Below, in pieces: positions 52,388 through 61,255 of a stretch of 64,000 bases of DNA. The DNA comes from JAYZDK01 sp964604165 (lineage in GTDB: Bacteria; Myxococcota_A; UBA796; CAJQPC01). The translations under genes and the position numbers were made by a program. How positions within the stretch are numbered: the first letter of the stretch is position 1; each line of letters starts with the position of its first letter. The stretch spans positions 1-64,000 of the forward strand of contig CAZRYF010000004.1 in the NCBI GenBank assembly GCA_964604165.1. Direction: 5' to 3'. The notes beneath the pieces are model-generated. The model was not told where the DNA came from and searched no databases. It saw only the letters and a list, made by a program, of their open reading frames with translations.

Positions 52388-53925
52388 CCTGGGTGTTGCT
52401 CGCGCTGGGCCTCACCGCCACACGGTGGCTACCCCACGCTCCTGAGACGAGCTGGCACCGCATCCGCGATCCCTTGTGGATCCTGGCCCTTGGGGTGAGC
52501 ACCACCGTCCTCCTCCACTGGGCAGCCCCCTTCCACATGCCAAAAGGATCCATGACGGCCTCCGACTTTCCGGAGTATTGCGGCTGCCTGCTGGCATTGA
52601 ATGAAGGGAAAGCGGACCTGTGGTCCACAAACCGCTCGGTCATTTCAGCCTGGCCTGCCGCCTTTTTTTCTCGCCACCTGGGTGTGTTGGATGGCTTTCT
52701 GGCCGCCAGCCTCGGAAGTGCCGCGTGGACCGTCGCCGCTGTGGCGCTCTGGGCACGCGCCCTTCACTCCCGCCTCGCCGCCGTGTTGGCGGCCCTCTTC
52801 TACGTGGCCCTCTCTCCCTTGGTGGTGAGCTCCCGGATGATCAACCTCGTCCCGGAAATGGGTGCAATCTTCGCAACGGGTGCTGCCCTGACCGCCGTGG
52901 CACTGCGCTGGCCACGGCCGTCCCTGCTGTTCTTGGGTGGGGTGGGGGCAGGCCTCACCCTGTTGGCGGAGCTGAGGGGAATACTGTGGGCGATGCCTCT
53001 GTTCGGCATGTTGGGTCTGGCCGCCCTCCAGGGAGAGAAGCGGCGCATCCCCCTGCGCATCGGGTGTGTGCTTCTGCCCCTGTTCGGTGCGTGGCTCGCT
53101 GGTCCCGTGGCCTATCCCCAGGGAACCACCCCCCTGGAGCACCAGGTCAACCTGCAATTCCGCTACGCCGAGATGGGGCTCACCGACGCGAGATACCAGC
53201 CTCCCTGGGATGTCGCGACCTCCCACTTTGTCTGGGGACGATCCCGGGTGACCGACATTCCCGCCACCCTCGCCCACCTGCGCAGCCAGCGCCAGTTTGT
53301 GCCCACCTACGAGAAGATCGCCCAACTGGAGGATGCCGCCGGAGGGGCCGTCATTCGCCACTGGCTGCCGGTTTTGCCCTTTGCAGGGCTCCTGGCCCTG
53401 TGGGGTCTGAGGCGCCGACCTTGGCTGGTCTTGGGTCTGGTGGGGACAGTCCTGCCCTTCTTGGTGGCCCTGCAGGGTTCGGTGATGGCGTCTCGATCCG
53501 TGCTGCGCTTTCTCGCGAATTCCATGTTGTTTGTGCCTCTGCTCCTGGGAATCGCAGGAGCAACCCTCGCCTCCACTGCGCCACGGTCAGGCCGCCAGGG
53601 GTGGCTGCGAGGACTGGCGGGAGCAGCCATCGTGGGGACCGCGGTCTTGGGAGTCGTCCCCTCCAGCCTGTCCCCCCAGGCTTCATGGCGGGTTCACCTG
53701 GAGCGTCCCGACGGAAGCAGGGATCTCCAGTGGTACATGGCGGCGGCCAGAGGGGAGCCCGTGCCACAACCGGGCCCCAAAGCACTGCCCGACGCCTGTG
53801 CGGCGGCGCTAAAGCACGATGTGAGCGTTGGAAGACCACGGTGGGTTGCCACAGAGTTTTCCCATCTTGGTTCCTGGAGCGCTTCTCAGTCCAAGGCGGC
53901 GCCGATGGGTTCCACCCCCAAATAG
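52384..53925 (+). CDS. GT-C-type polytopic membrane protein
   Basis: 513 residues starting at the ATG that overlaps the previous stop (ATGA). After the first spans it has TASDFPEYCGCLLALNEGKA, with the acidic DFPEY at the catalytic-loop position of GT39-like proteins. About ten spans, then a soluble end. The other shared C-terminal motifs are not visible. It ends the five-gene run, and its last 40 bp overlap the convergent DUF1501 gene. Confidence 0.72.
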   Translation: MTWVLLALGLTATRWLPHAPETSWHRIRDPLWILALGVSTTVLLHWAAPFHMPKGSMTASDFPEYCGCLLALNEGKADLWSTNRSVISAWPAAFFSRHLGVLDGFLAASLGSAAWTVAAVALWARALHSRLAAVLAALFYVALSPLVVSSRMINLVPEMGAIFATGAALTAVALRWPRPSLLFLGGVGAGLTLLAELRGILWAMPLFGMLGLAALQGEKRRIPLRIGCVLLPLFGAWLAGPVAYPQGTTPLEHQVNLQFRYAEMGLTDARYQPPWDVATSHFVWGRSRVTDIPATLAHLRSQRQFVPTYEKIAQLEDAAGGAVIRHWLPVLPFAGLLALWGLRRRPWLVLGLVGTVLPFLVALQGSVMASRSVLRFLANSMLFVPLLLGIAGATLASTAPRSGRQGWLRGLAGAAIVGTAVLGVVPSSLSPQASWRVHLERPDGSRDLQWYMAAARGEPVPQPGPKALPDACAAALKHDVSVGRPRWVATEFSHLGSWSASQSKAAPMGSTPK

Positions 53926-55160
53926 GCCGTGGGGTCCACGTCTCCCAGGGCCAACACCGTCGCCCCAAGGTGGGCCGAGGTGAGGCGCTCTCCCCCCGCA
54001 TCCACCCCGCCGGTGGTGAGGTCGATCCTCCGACCCATCAGGCTGTCATCAAAGCCACCGATGACCTGTCCCCCAGCGACCCCCGGCCCGTACACCAGGG
54101 CCGAGGTCTCCGTCCAGTGGTCCTTGCCCCCCTGGGAGTTGGTCTGGGGCATGCGCCCCATTTCCGAGAAGACCACGACCACCACCTCCTCCGCGAGGGT
54201 CGGCTCCAGCTCCCCAGGCATTTGCTCCAGCTTTTCCTGGATGGAGAGCAGGTCTGTAAACAACACCTGGAAGTGGGCGCTCTGGGTGCCGATGCCCGCG
54301 TGGGTGTCCCAGCCGGTGCCCCAGAGCCCTTCATGCTTCACCACAGCGCAGCGGGTCAACCCCTGGGAGAAGCAGGTCAGCGCAGCATCCACTCGCTGGG
54401 AGACATCCACATAGCCGGAGGTGTCCACCGAACCGAGGTCGAGGGAATTCAGGTTGCGAACCAGGCCAAGCTGCTCTCTTGCAGAGGCGAGATCCCGGAG
54501 AAACCTGGCAGATCCCGGATCTGTCCGGGCAGCCGCAAAAGCCTCCGAACGCTGAGCCACGTGGGCAGAAATTTGCTCGGCCAACAGGGGCTCCACCTGC
54601 GACAGGGGCACCTCTGACTCCTGCAGTGCGCTGCCATCCAGGAGCTTGGAAAGCTGGCCGGTCTCTCCTGCCCGGATCACCACGGCCGGAAACTCTCCGG
54701 TGTACGACGGGCCGGACAACACCAGGCAGGGAAGCGTGAAGCCTTGGGCTTCCCCCGCCAGAATGGCCGGCCAATCATCTACCTCTGACGCGGTGGTGCC
54801 CGTAAAGAGCAGACGCCGGCAGGTGGTGTGGGTGATGGACTTGACCTCCATGCCGTTCAGCACGCAGGCGCTGCCGCCATAGCGCTCGAAAAAGGAACGC
54901 ACCGCGGGGCGGTCCGCCGAATCCGCAAAGGAGATCCCACCCGCTGTCCCTTGGGTCGCTAGAGGATCCACATCGATGCCCGAGCGCCCAAACATGGGGG
55001 CAAAAACCCACGTGGGGTCCCAACCACCGGCGGCAAAGACAAACAGAAACTTCCTGCGAGAGGTGGTGGGCGCGGCAAGCAGTGTGGGCGACAAGAGTCC
55101 CGCAGGAGCGAGGAGCCCTCCTGCGAGCCATAGTCCGAGTTGGCGACGCGTGAAACTCAA
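53886..55160 (-). CDS. DUF1501 exported protein
   Basis: 424 residues from a TTG start that overlaps the upstream stop (TTGA). The N-terminus MSFTRRQLGLWLAGG is a twin-arginine-type signal. DUF1501 features follow: FVFAAGGWDPTWVFAPMF, NGMEVKSITHTTCRRLL, VVVFSEMGRMPQTNSQGGKD and AGGQVIGGFDDSLMGR. The family is alkaline-phosphatase-like and usually paired with DUF1592/DUF1553-type proteins, as here. Its function is unknown; it probably acts in the periplasm after folding in the cytoplasm. Confidence 0.88.
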   Translation of the reverse strand: MSFTRRQLGLWLAGGLLAPAGLLSPTLLAAPTTSRRKFLFVFAAGGWDPTWVFAPMFGRSGIDVDPLATQGTAGGISFADSADRPAVRSFFERYGGSACVLNGMEVKSITHTTCRRLLFTGTTASEVDDWPAILAGEAQGFTLPCLVLSGPSYTGEFPAVVIRAGETGQLSKLLDGSALQESEVPLSQVEPLLAEQISAHVAQRSEAFAAARTDPGSARFLRDLASAREQLGLVRNLNSLDLGSVDTSGYVDVSQRVDAALTCFSQGLTRCAVVKHEGLWGTGWDTHAGIGTQSAHFQVLFTDLLSIQEKLEQMPGELEPTLAEEVVVVVFSEMGRMPQTNSQGGKDHWTETSALVYGPGVAGGQVIGGFDDSLMGRRIDLTTGGVDAGGERLTSAHLGATVLALGDVDPTAYLGVEPIGAALD

Positions 55161-56908
55161 TAGCTCAAGACCTCGGGATCCTGGAGCAGGGCCATGAGCA
55201 CGGCGCGCCACCCCCGGCTCGCCCCGCCAAAAACTTCGGACTCGGGTCCCGCCGCTTGGTTCCAGAGGGAACGCAAGGACGCCAGGTGCTCCTCGGTGGC
55301 TCCTTGCCCGGTCAAGCGCCGCACGAGGTTCTTCAAGGCGTCCTCAAAGGCTGCATCGCCCGGACCCTGGCTGCTCTCGACTGATCCAAACAGCGAATCG
55401 TCCCCGGCGCCAAACCCCTCCATCGCCACGGAGCTTGCTCCCTCTGCCAGGCGCTGGGTCACCAGGAGCCAGGTCAGGCTCGGCGTGGCCTGGGGCTGAC
55501 TCACATAGGCGCCGTCCACCCCACCCGACAGGATGCGGTACCCATAGGTATCACTGCGCATCAGGTCGAACCCCTGGTACTCCCACGTGAACCCGGTCAA
55601 CTCCTCCACCATGCTGGCCAGTCGAGGGGCCCCCAAAAGGCGCACCGTAGACTCTTTGCCCTCGACGGTGGCCCCCGCCCGGTAGATGGGCGTGTCTGTG
55701 ATGGCCCGGATCAGCGCCTTCAGCTGCAAGCCGGAGGCCAGAAAGGACCGCCGCAAGGTCTCCACCTGCGAAAAATCATCCAAGGTTGGAGCCCGACGCC
55801 AGAGGGCCTGGGACATACGCTTCACCACACAAGTCGGAAACCGCGGATCCTCAGAGATGGCCTTTCCCAGTCCCGCAAGGTCTGCGACCGGCGTGCCAAA
55901 CCACTCCGGCGCAGTCTCCAAGAGGAGAGACCCCAGAGGCTCCCGCTCTGCGTGGTACCGGTCAATCTCGAAGATGCTGTACTCATTCAGGCTGTAGAAT
56001 CCGAACAAGGCGCTGGCGATGGGATCGATCGAGGCATGGCAGCCCATGCAATAGGGGTTGGCCCGCAAGGCGTCCTCCACCTCTTCCCCTTCCGCGATGC
56101 TGGCCTCATCCAGAGACACGGGCCGGGAGAGGTAGTCTTCGCACACCAGCAGGCGCACCAAAGCCGCCACCCGGCCCCGGTTGTAGTTGGAGGCCGTCGT
56201 GTGATACCGCCACCAGAGTCCATTGGTGGCGAGTACGCCTGCTGCGGGCCGGCCGTCCCCGTACCGGGCTTCTTGCCAACCCTCCCCTTCTCCGGACCCT
56301 TCTTCTGAAAAAGTGAGGTCCCAAATGCTCGCCAACAGATCATTGGCCAGGGTGAAGTCCGCCGTGAGGATCTCGGAGAAGGGCTGGTCCCCCGCGGCCA
56401 GGTAGGCCATGAGACGCAGGGGTTCCTCTCCCACAGATCGCTCGAACGGGTACTCACTTCCAGGGGAAGACGCCAAGGCCTGGTACTCCCGGTGGGTGAC
56501 CAGGAATTCATCAACCAGGGTGTGCCACTGCTCCGCGAAGATCTCCACCAGGCGTTGCTCAAACCTGGGATCTTCCAACCAGGCGTCCCGCAGGGTCTCC
56601 ACGGCGGCGGGGTCGGCTTCCACCTGGCCAAGCTCCGCCAGAGTGGGCAGCACGCCCCGAAGATCCAAGCTGATGCGACGCAGGAGCCGACCCCCCGTAA
56701 GCAACACGAGATCCGCATCCCCGAGGTCTGCGTTCCCGGAATCTAAGCTGTCATCGACATCGCTGTCGTCCAGGTCCTCCCCCTGGGAGTCCAAACTTGA
56801 GTCGGGGGGATCCCAGGGCACACAGGTACCCTGGTTGGTCAGAAGGAATCCGTCCATACAAGGGGAGGAGCCACAAGCAGCAAGGAAGAGCATGGGCCAC
56901 AGAATCAT
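55157..56908 (-). CDS. DUF1592/DUF1588-like lipoprotein with a heme-type motif
   Basis: 583 residues. The lipoprotein signal MILWPMLFLAAC precedes an acidic linker, then helical regions with VLLTGGRLLRRISLDLRGVL and SVGEEPLRLMAYLAAGDQPF. The central NPYCMGCHASIDPIASALFG contains a CxxCH c-type heme motif and follows the DUF1588 pattern. VKRMSQALWRRAPT is a further conserved stretch. In Myxococcota and Planctomycetes these PSCyt-linked proteins pair with DUF1501/DUF1552 proteins. Its ATG overlaps the upstream stop by 1 bp (TGATG). Confidence 0.82.
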   Translation of the reverse strand: MILWPMLFLAACGSSPCMDGFLLTNQGTCVPWDPPDSSLDSQGEDLDDSDVDDSLDSGNADLGDADLVLLTGGRLLRRISLDLRGVLPTLAELGQVEADPAAVETLRDAWLEDPRFEQRLVEIFAEQWHTLVDEFLVTHREYQALASSPGSEYPFERSVGEEPLRLMAYLAAGDQPFSEILTADFTLANDLLASIWDLTFSEEGSGEGEGWQEARYGDGRPAAGVLATNGLWWRYHTTASNYNRGRVAALVRLLVCEDYLSRPVSLDEASIAEGEEVEDALRANPYCMGCHASIDPIASALFGFYSLNEYSIFEIDRYHAEREPLGSLLLETAPEWFGTPVADLAGLGKAISEDPRFPTCVVKRMSQALWRRAPTLDDFSQVETLRRSFLASGLQLKALIRAITDTPIYRAGATVEGKESTVRLLGAPRLASMVEELTGFTWEYQGFDLMRSDTYGYRILSGGVDGAYVSQPQATPSLTWLLVTQRLAEGASSVAMEGFGAGDDSLFGSVESSQGPGDAAFEDALKNLVRRLTGQGATEEHLASLRSLWNQAAGPESEVFGGASRGWRAVLMALLQDPEVLSY

Positions 56909-58077
56909 CAGTCAAACAACCTCATGACATCGTGCAAGGCCGCACCTTCGTCCCGAAGATCCACACAGGCCTCCCCGATCTCCCTCCCTTGCCATGTGGC
57001 CAGGCCGCAGCCATCGCAACCGGCACCAAAGGCCAGGTCCACCCATTGTCCCGTCGGACTTCTCACGGACAGCGTGCCTGCGGCGTGGCCGCCACAAGAG
57101 GCACTGTCAAAGCGCAAACCAGAAAAGGAGACGTGGTGGGCCCCGGTTGAAAAACCACCGTTCAACTCCAGCTCCCAGGTGCTGACCTGGCTTTCACTGG
57201 TGATCCAAAGGGACTGGGTCGACCCCTCCCCAAGCCAACCGCTGCTCCCATCAAAGCTCCAGGAGCCCATCAAGGTGCCGGTCACCACCTCCGGCCAAGT
57301 GCCGGGCCCGCTGTCTCGCTCCACCCTCAAGTCGCCGCCTCCCACAAACCACTGGTCCGCGTCGTCCACGATGTAGCAGTCCCCCACCAGATGAAAGGGC
57401 CCCTTTTGCCCCGCCAAAGGTCCCTCGTAGTCAGAGGTACCCGCAAAGAGGTAGCCCGTGCTGGAGAGGCAGCCGTTGAAGCTCCCATTCAAGTTGTATC
57501 CGCTGTCTGCAGGACACTGGTTGTCCCGGCCGGAGAACATCGAGATGTACGCATTCCGCGGGGTGTAGGGATCCGGAAACCCGTGGGCCAGGGCCGCCTC
57601 GATGGCGCTCTCCACATCGCTCGGGGTCCACTCCAGCTCTGTGTTTTCGGTGCCCTCGCCTGAATCAAGCCCGTCTGAATCAAGCTCGTCTGACCCCAGA
57701 CACACCAACAAATCCGCAAGGAGCGCCAGGGCATCGGGTTGGACCCCTCCCCCGAGGGGCATGGTCTCTTCTTCAATCACCCGCACAGCAATTCGCTCGG
57801 AATAGAGGGCCGCGACAAGCTGGGAGTCAAAGTCCACACCCACCGGCGCACCGTGGCGAACCGGCGTCTGTGAGGAGTGGCAGGTATTGCAGTAGGTCTG
57901 GAAGAACCCCGCCCCCCAATTGTCCCAGGTAACCCCCATGGGCGAGGTGCAATCCCCCCCCGCGTCGGTGTCGGCACCTCGGGTGTCCTGGGCGCCAGAG
58001 TCCTCTCCAGCCGGGGAATCGGAAGTCCCGGGCTTGCAGGCTCCTCCCATCCACAAGATGATCCACACTGGAAGCAC
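56908..58077 (-). CDS. Lipoprotein with cytochrome-like CxxCH motif
   Basis: About 389 residues from a GTG at 58077 (next GTG at 58068). The N-terminus LPVWIILWMGGACKPG is a lipoprotein signal. A D/S/T/G-rich linker is followed by FFQTYCNTCHSSQTPVRHGA, a planctomycete-type cytochrome C-like heme site. A helical region (EWTPSDVESAIEAALAHGFP) and a Cys-rich beta domain of about 200 residues follow (FHLVGDCYIVDDADQWFVGG ... FGAGCDGCGLA). It is the first gene of the three-gene DUF1501 module. Its start lies only 6 bp from the divergent sulfatase-like gene. Confidence 0.75.
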   Translation of the reverse strand: MLPVWIILWMGGACKPGTSDSPAGEDSGAQDTRGADTDAGGDCTSPMGVTWDNWGAGFFQTYCNTCHSSQTPVRHGAPVGVDFDSQLVAALYSERIAVRVIEEETMPLGGGVQPDALALLADLLVCLGSDELDSDGLDSGEGTENTELEWTPSDVESAIEAALAHGFPDPYTPRNAYISMFSGRDNQCPADSGYNLNGSFNGCLSSTGYLFAGTSDYEGPLAGQKGPFHLVGDCYIVDDADQWFVGGGDLRVERDSGPGTWPEVVTGTLMGSWSFDGSSGWLGEGSTQSLWITSESQVSTWELELNGGFSTGAHHVSFSGLRFDSASCGGHAAGTLSVRSPTGQWVDLAFGAGCDGCGLATWQGREIGEACVDLRDEGAALHDVMRLFD

Positions 58078-58083
58078 CGCATG

Positions 58084-59496
58084 ATGGTAGCCCAACCACA
58101 CAAGCCCCCACCAATGATCGCAGCAGTTCTTTTCGGGCTGCTCGCTTGTGGAAAGCCCGCGCCTGGAGTGGAAGGCCCACCGGATCTCATTGTCCTGCTT
58201 GCGCCCGGACTTCGAGCCGATTCTTCCAAGGAGGCCGGAGCGGAGGAGGCCCTCTTGGATGCGATAGGAACAAAACCAACCCACCGCTTCCGCGCCGCCT
58301 ATTCCCAGACACCCTCCCCCCAGGTGAGCATGGGGTCGCTCTTGACCGGCCTCACTCCAAGCGCCATTCCCTTGTGCGGCCGGTATGTGCCCCGGGAATA
58401 CGACCTGCGAGATCGGGGCACCCAGGAAGAGGCCTGGTGCGTGCGGTTACCGACAGAACACCCGACATGGCCTGCAGTCCTCTCCTTGTACGACTATCGG
58501 ACCGCGTTGATCAGAGGATCTGCGTTTGGAACGGACCACGCAGACCCGGCGTTTGACCAGCTCTTTTCCGTTGAGAGAGAGCCGCCCGACTGGCAGACCC
58601 CCTGGGGGGAAATGGCCCGCAGAGCTGGCGAATTCTGGACAGCGGATGACAGCCGACCCCGCCTGCTCGTGGTGCTTGCCAGCGACCTGGAGCTGCCACC
58701 GCTGCAGCGCTTCTTTCAAGAAGCCGGTCTGCAACCAGGCAACCCAGGGGACAAGGGGGCCATCGCCCAGCCCGAGGTCTTGCGAGCGCGCTATGCGGAG
58801 ACCGCGCGGGGCGTGGGGGCAGGGCTCAAAGAAGTTCTCGCGGCGCTACCGGCCGGCGCACGCTCCCGACACGTGGTGTTGACTTCCACGCACGGCGTCA
58901 GTCTCGGGGAGCGAGCCGCCCCGGTTGCCCAGGAGCGGTCGCTTGCCTACGACCACCTGAAGATGCCCACCACCCAGATTCTCCTTGATCGCACCATTCA
59001 CGTGCCCCTGGTGTGGTGGGGGCCGAGCTTAGGCAAGATCGACGAGAATGCCCCGGTAGAACTTCTGGACCTCTTTCCCACCCTGGCGGCCCTCGCAGGG
59101 GCAACCCCGCCCGCCAGAGTGCAAGGCTCCAACCTCTCTTCAACCTCCTCGCCGACGCCCACAGCCTATGCAGAGTTTGGAGACATGCTGGCGTGGCGAG
59201 CCGGCGAGCATTTGCTCACCTTCCGGTGCTTTCTCCACAATGGGACCAGCTTGGATCCGGAGCTGACCTTGCGATTCGAGAAGGCCGCCCTCGACGGTGA
59301 GTTCTTCTCCCTGCACCGGGTAACGGAGGACCCATTGCAACAGCAGAACCTACAAACAGAGGACCCCCAAAGAACCCGCTCCATGCGAGATGCCCTTCTG
59401 GCGCATCGAAAGGGACCGGGGGCGCCTCCTCCTGAGTCCCTGACCCCCGAGGCACTCAAGGCGCTTCGCCTGACTCCCGCCCTCGGCTACTGGTAG
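58084..59496 (+). CDS. Sulfatase-like lipoprotein lacking the formylglycine Cys motif
   Basis: 470 residues from the ATG at 58084 (a shorter start is at 58114). The signal ends ...AAVLFGLLAC, a lipobox. Alkaline-phosphatase/sulfatase-like features: PPDLIVLLAPGLRADS, where PGLRAD takes the place of the usual metal-binding DDxRxD, then SQTPSPQVSMGSLLTGL at the nucleophile site, which has Ser and Pro but no CxPxR, and VLTSTHGVSLGE near the C-terminus where a second metal-binding Asp/His is expected. The hydrolase may be degenerate or work on a different ester. GT-C and FGE-like genes follow. Confidence 0.75.
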   Translation: MVAQPHKPPPMIAAVLFGLLACGKPAPGVEGPPDLIVLLAPGLRADSSKEAGAEEALLDAIGTKPTHRFRAAYSQTPSPQVSMGSLLTGLTPSAIPLCGRYVPREYDLRDRGTQEEAWCVRLPTEHPTWPAVLSLYDYRTALIRGSAFGTDHADPAFDQLFSVEREPPDWQTPWGEMARRAGEFWTADDSRPRLLVVLASDLELPPLQRFFQEAGLQPGNPGDKGAIAQPEVLRARYAETARGVGAGLKEVLAALPAGARSRHVVLTSTHGVSLGERAAPVAQERSLAYDHLKMPTTQILLDRTIHVPLVWWGPSLGKIDENAPVELLDLFPTLAALAGATPPARVQGSNLSSTSSPTPTAYAEFGDMLAWRAGEHLLTFRCFLHNGTSLDPELTLRFEKAALDGEFFSLHRVTEDPLQQQNLQTEDPQRTRSMRDALLAHRKGPGAPPPESLTPEALKALRLTPALGYW

Positions 59497-59515
59497 CCTC
59501 TGGCCGGGAGAAGCA

Positions 59516-61255
59516 GTGATCCACAGCTGGGAGATCGCCGCAATTGCCGCGCTGGTTCTCGCTGTGGTCCTGCAGCGCCGCCGCGGAGACATGACAACCG
59601 CCTGGCCAGAGGGGTGTCGGTGGGACTGGGCCTTGGCTGGGAGCTGCGTGGCGCTTGGGGGATTTCCCTTGTTTCTGCTCTGGAGAGAGATCGCCACCCA
59701 ACTGGCGCCGTCCGGGGCGGATTTTGAGGGCTACTATCTCTCCGCCATCGCGTTAGAATCCGGGGACTTTTCGCTCTATGTGAAGGACCGGTACCCAGGC
59801 TTTCCCTGGTTGACGAGCTTGTTCGCGGGGTCCACGCGCACGATTCACGAAGCGGGCGCCCGAATCAACATGTGGGCGCTCGCAATCTCAGGGGCGGGCC
59901 TCTTCTGGATCGGCCGTCACCTGGGGGGCCGTACCGCCGGGGTGGTGGGGGCGCTGATCGCCCTGCGGGTCAGCCTCGTGTCAGACCTTGGGCACACCTT
60001 TACCCACTACCCCCTGGCAGCCGCGCTGGATGTGGCCCTTCTCGCCGGGGTCCTTGGGCTGATTCACTCGCCCGGGGTGGTGCTCGCCTGGGTCGTGGGC
60101 CTTGCGGGTGCCGCAGCGGGGGCCTGTGATCCAAAGCAGTTTGCGACGGTCGGGCTCGCCTTCGCGGTTGCTGCGGTGGTGATTGTGCGGAGCTCTGCTT
60201 CCAACAGGCAAAAGGGATTTGCCTTGGCGGGACTGGGCGCTCCTTTGGTACTGCTGAACATCGCCGTGGGGCAAATGCCGGTGGTCTTGTTCACCCTGGA
60301 GGAGGTTGCAACTCGGGTCCAACTACACTTTCAGGTGGACCCGGGGCTGGTGGAGGGAGCCGCGGAGGGATTCCGACTGGGGGCACCTGGCGCGTTGTTT
60401 CAGCTTCCAGCCAGTCTCTGGAATGTGGCGACTGGCGTGGCGCCGGAAGTCCACCAGCCCGGCTTGCTGGCGCCTCTCGCCCTGGAGGGCATGCCGGTGG
60501 TGTGGGGCCCCGTGTCCCCGCTGTGGGTCCTGGGAATTCCGGCGCTGGCGGGCTGCCTTCTCTGGCGAAGGAAGACCGGTTGGGGGGCGCAACTTGCAGT
60601 GATTTGCATTCCGCTCTTCATCGCCTGGCCCAACTTCCACATGCACTACCAGAACCGGTACTTCCTGGCCCCGGCCCTGTTGGCGCCGGTGCTGGTGGCG
60701 GCCGCCGTCCAAGTTTTGGCGGGCTCTCGGGCAGTGGCCTGGGTGGGACTGGTGGCCCTTGGGTGGCCCACGAGTCCGTTTTCAAAAGTGGACACGTCCT
60801 ACCTGGAACGCACCGAGCACCGCCATGACATCTGGGTGGGACGCGAGCACGGGGTGGACCTGGAGGTGCTGCGCTGGGCCACCGAGGCTCTTCCCGAGGA
60901 CACGGTCATCTACGACTTTTCTGAGCGCAGACCTGCCCCCACCCTGGCGGCTGCCCACCCCTACGTGCGGTGCAACATGGAGGGGGATCAGTGCGTGTCC
61001 AAGATGGCCGCCCACACGGGGACCCGGGCTGCGGTCTTGTGGGCCGGTGAGTTCCTAAGCAGCCGCGTGCCGGGGGGAACCGGCGAGATCCTGGCCCGCA
61101 AGGAGCAGGGCGGAGGGATTCCCGAGGCGGTGGGCGACTGTTGGCAGCAGGTCCGGTGGCTGAACCCGGATGCCGGGGTGTTCCGATGGACCTGCGACGC
61201 ACCACCCCGTCCGCTTCCGCACCAACCGCCCCCCCCGCCCCCGGAGGACTGGTGA
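59516..61255 (+). CDS. GT39-like polytopic membrane protein
   Basis: 579 residues from a GTG start. Early loop GADFEGYYLSAIALESGDFS holds the acidic residues of GT39/PMT-like catalytic loops; DRYPGFPWLTSLFAG matches the second loop. About ten spans and a C-terminal soluble domain ending Pro-rich (PPPPPPEDW). Its stop overlaps the next gene (GTGA). It lies 19 bp after the sulfatase-like gene. The donor and acceptor are unknown. Confidence 0.75.
   Translation: MIHSWEIAAIAALVLAVVLQRRRGDMTTAWPEGCRWDWALAGSCVALGGFPLFLLWREIATQLAPSGADFEGYYLSAIALESGDFSLYVKDRYPGFPWLTSLFAGSTRTIHEAGARINMWALAISGAGLFWIGRHLGGRTAGVVGALIALRVSLVSDLGHTFTHYPLAAALDVALLAGVLGLIHSPGVVLAWVVGLAGAAAGACDPKQFATVGLAFAVAAVVIVRSSASNRQKGFALAGLGAPLVLLNIAVGQMPVVLFTLEEVATRVQLHFQVDPGLVEGAAEGFRLGAPGALFQLPASLWNVATGVAPEVHQPGLLAPLALEGMPVVWGPVSPLWVLGIPALAGCLLWRRKTGWGAQLAVICIPLFIAWPNFHMHYQNRYFLAPALLAPVLVAAAVQVLAGSRAVAWVGLVALGWPTSPFSKVDTSYLERTEHRHDIWVGREHGVDLEVLRWATEALPEDTVIYDFSERRPAPTLAAAHPYVRCNMEGDQCVSKMAAHTGTRAAVLWAGEFLSSRVPGGTGEILARKEQGGGIPEAVGDCWQQVRWLNPDAGVFRWTCDAPPRPLPHQPPPPPPEDW

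Noticed and set aside
52620..54617. Plus-strand open frame across the last GT-C-like gene and the DUF1501 gene.
   Set aside because: It conflicts with two well-supported genes and lacks motifs.
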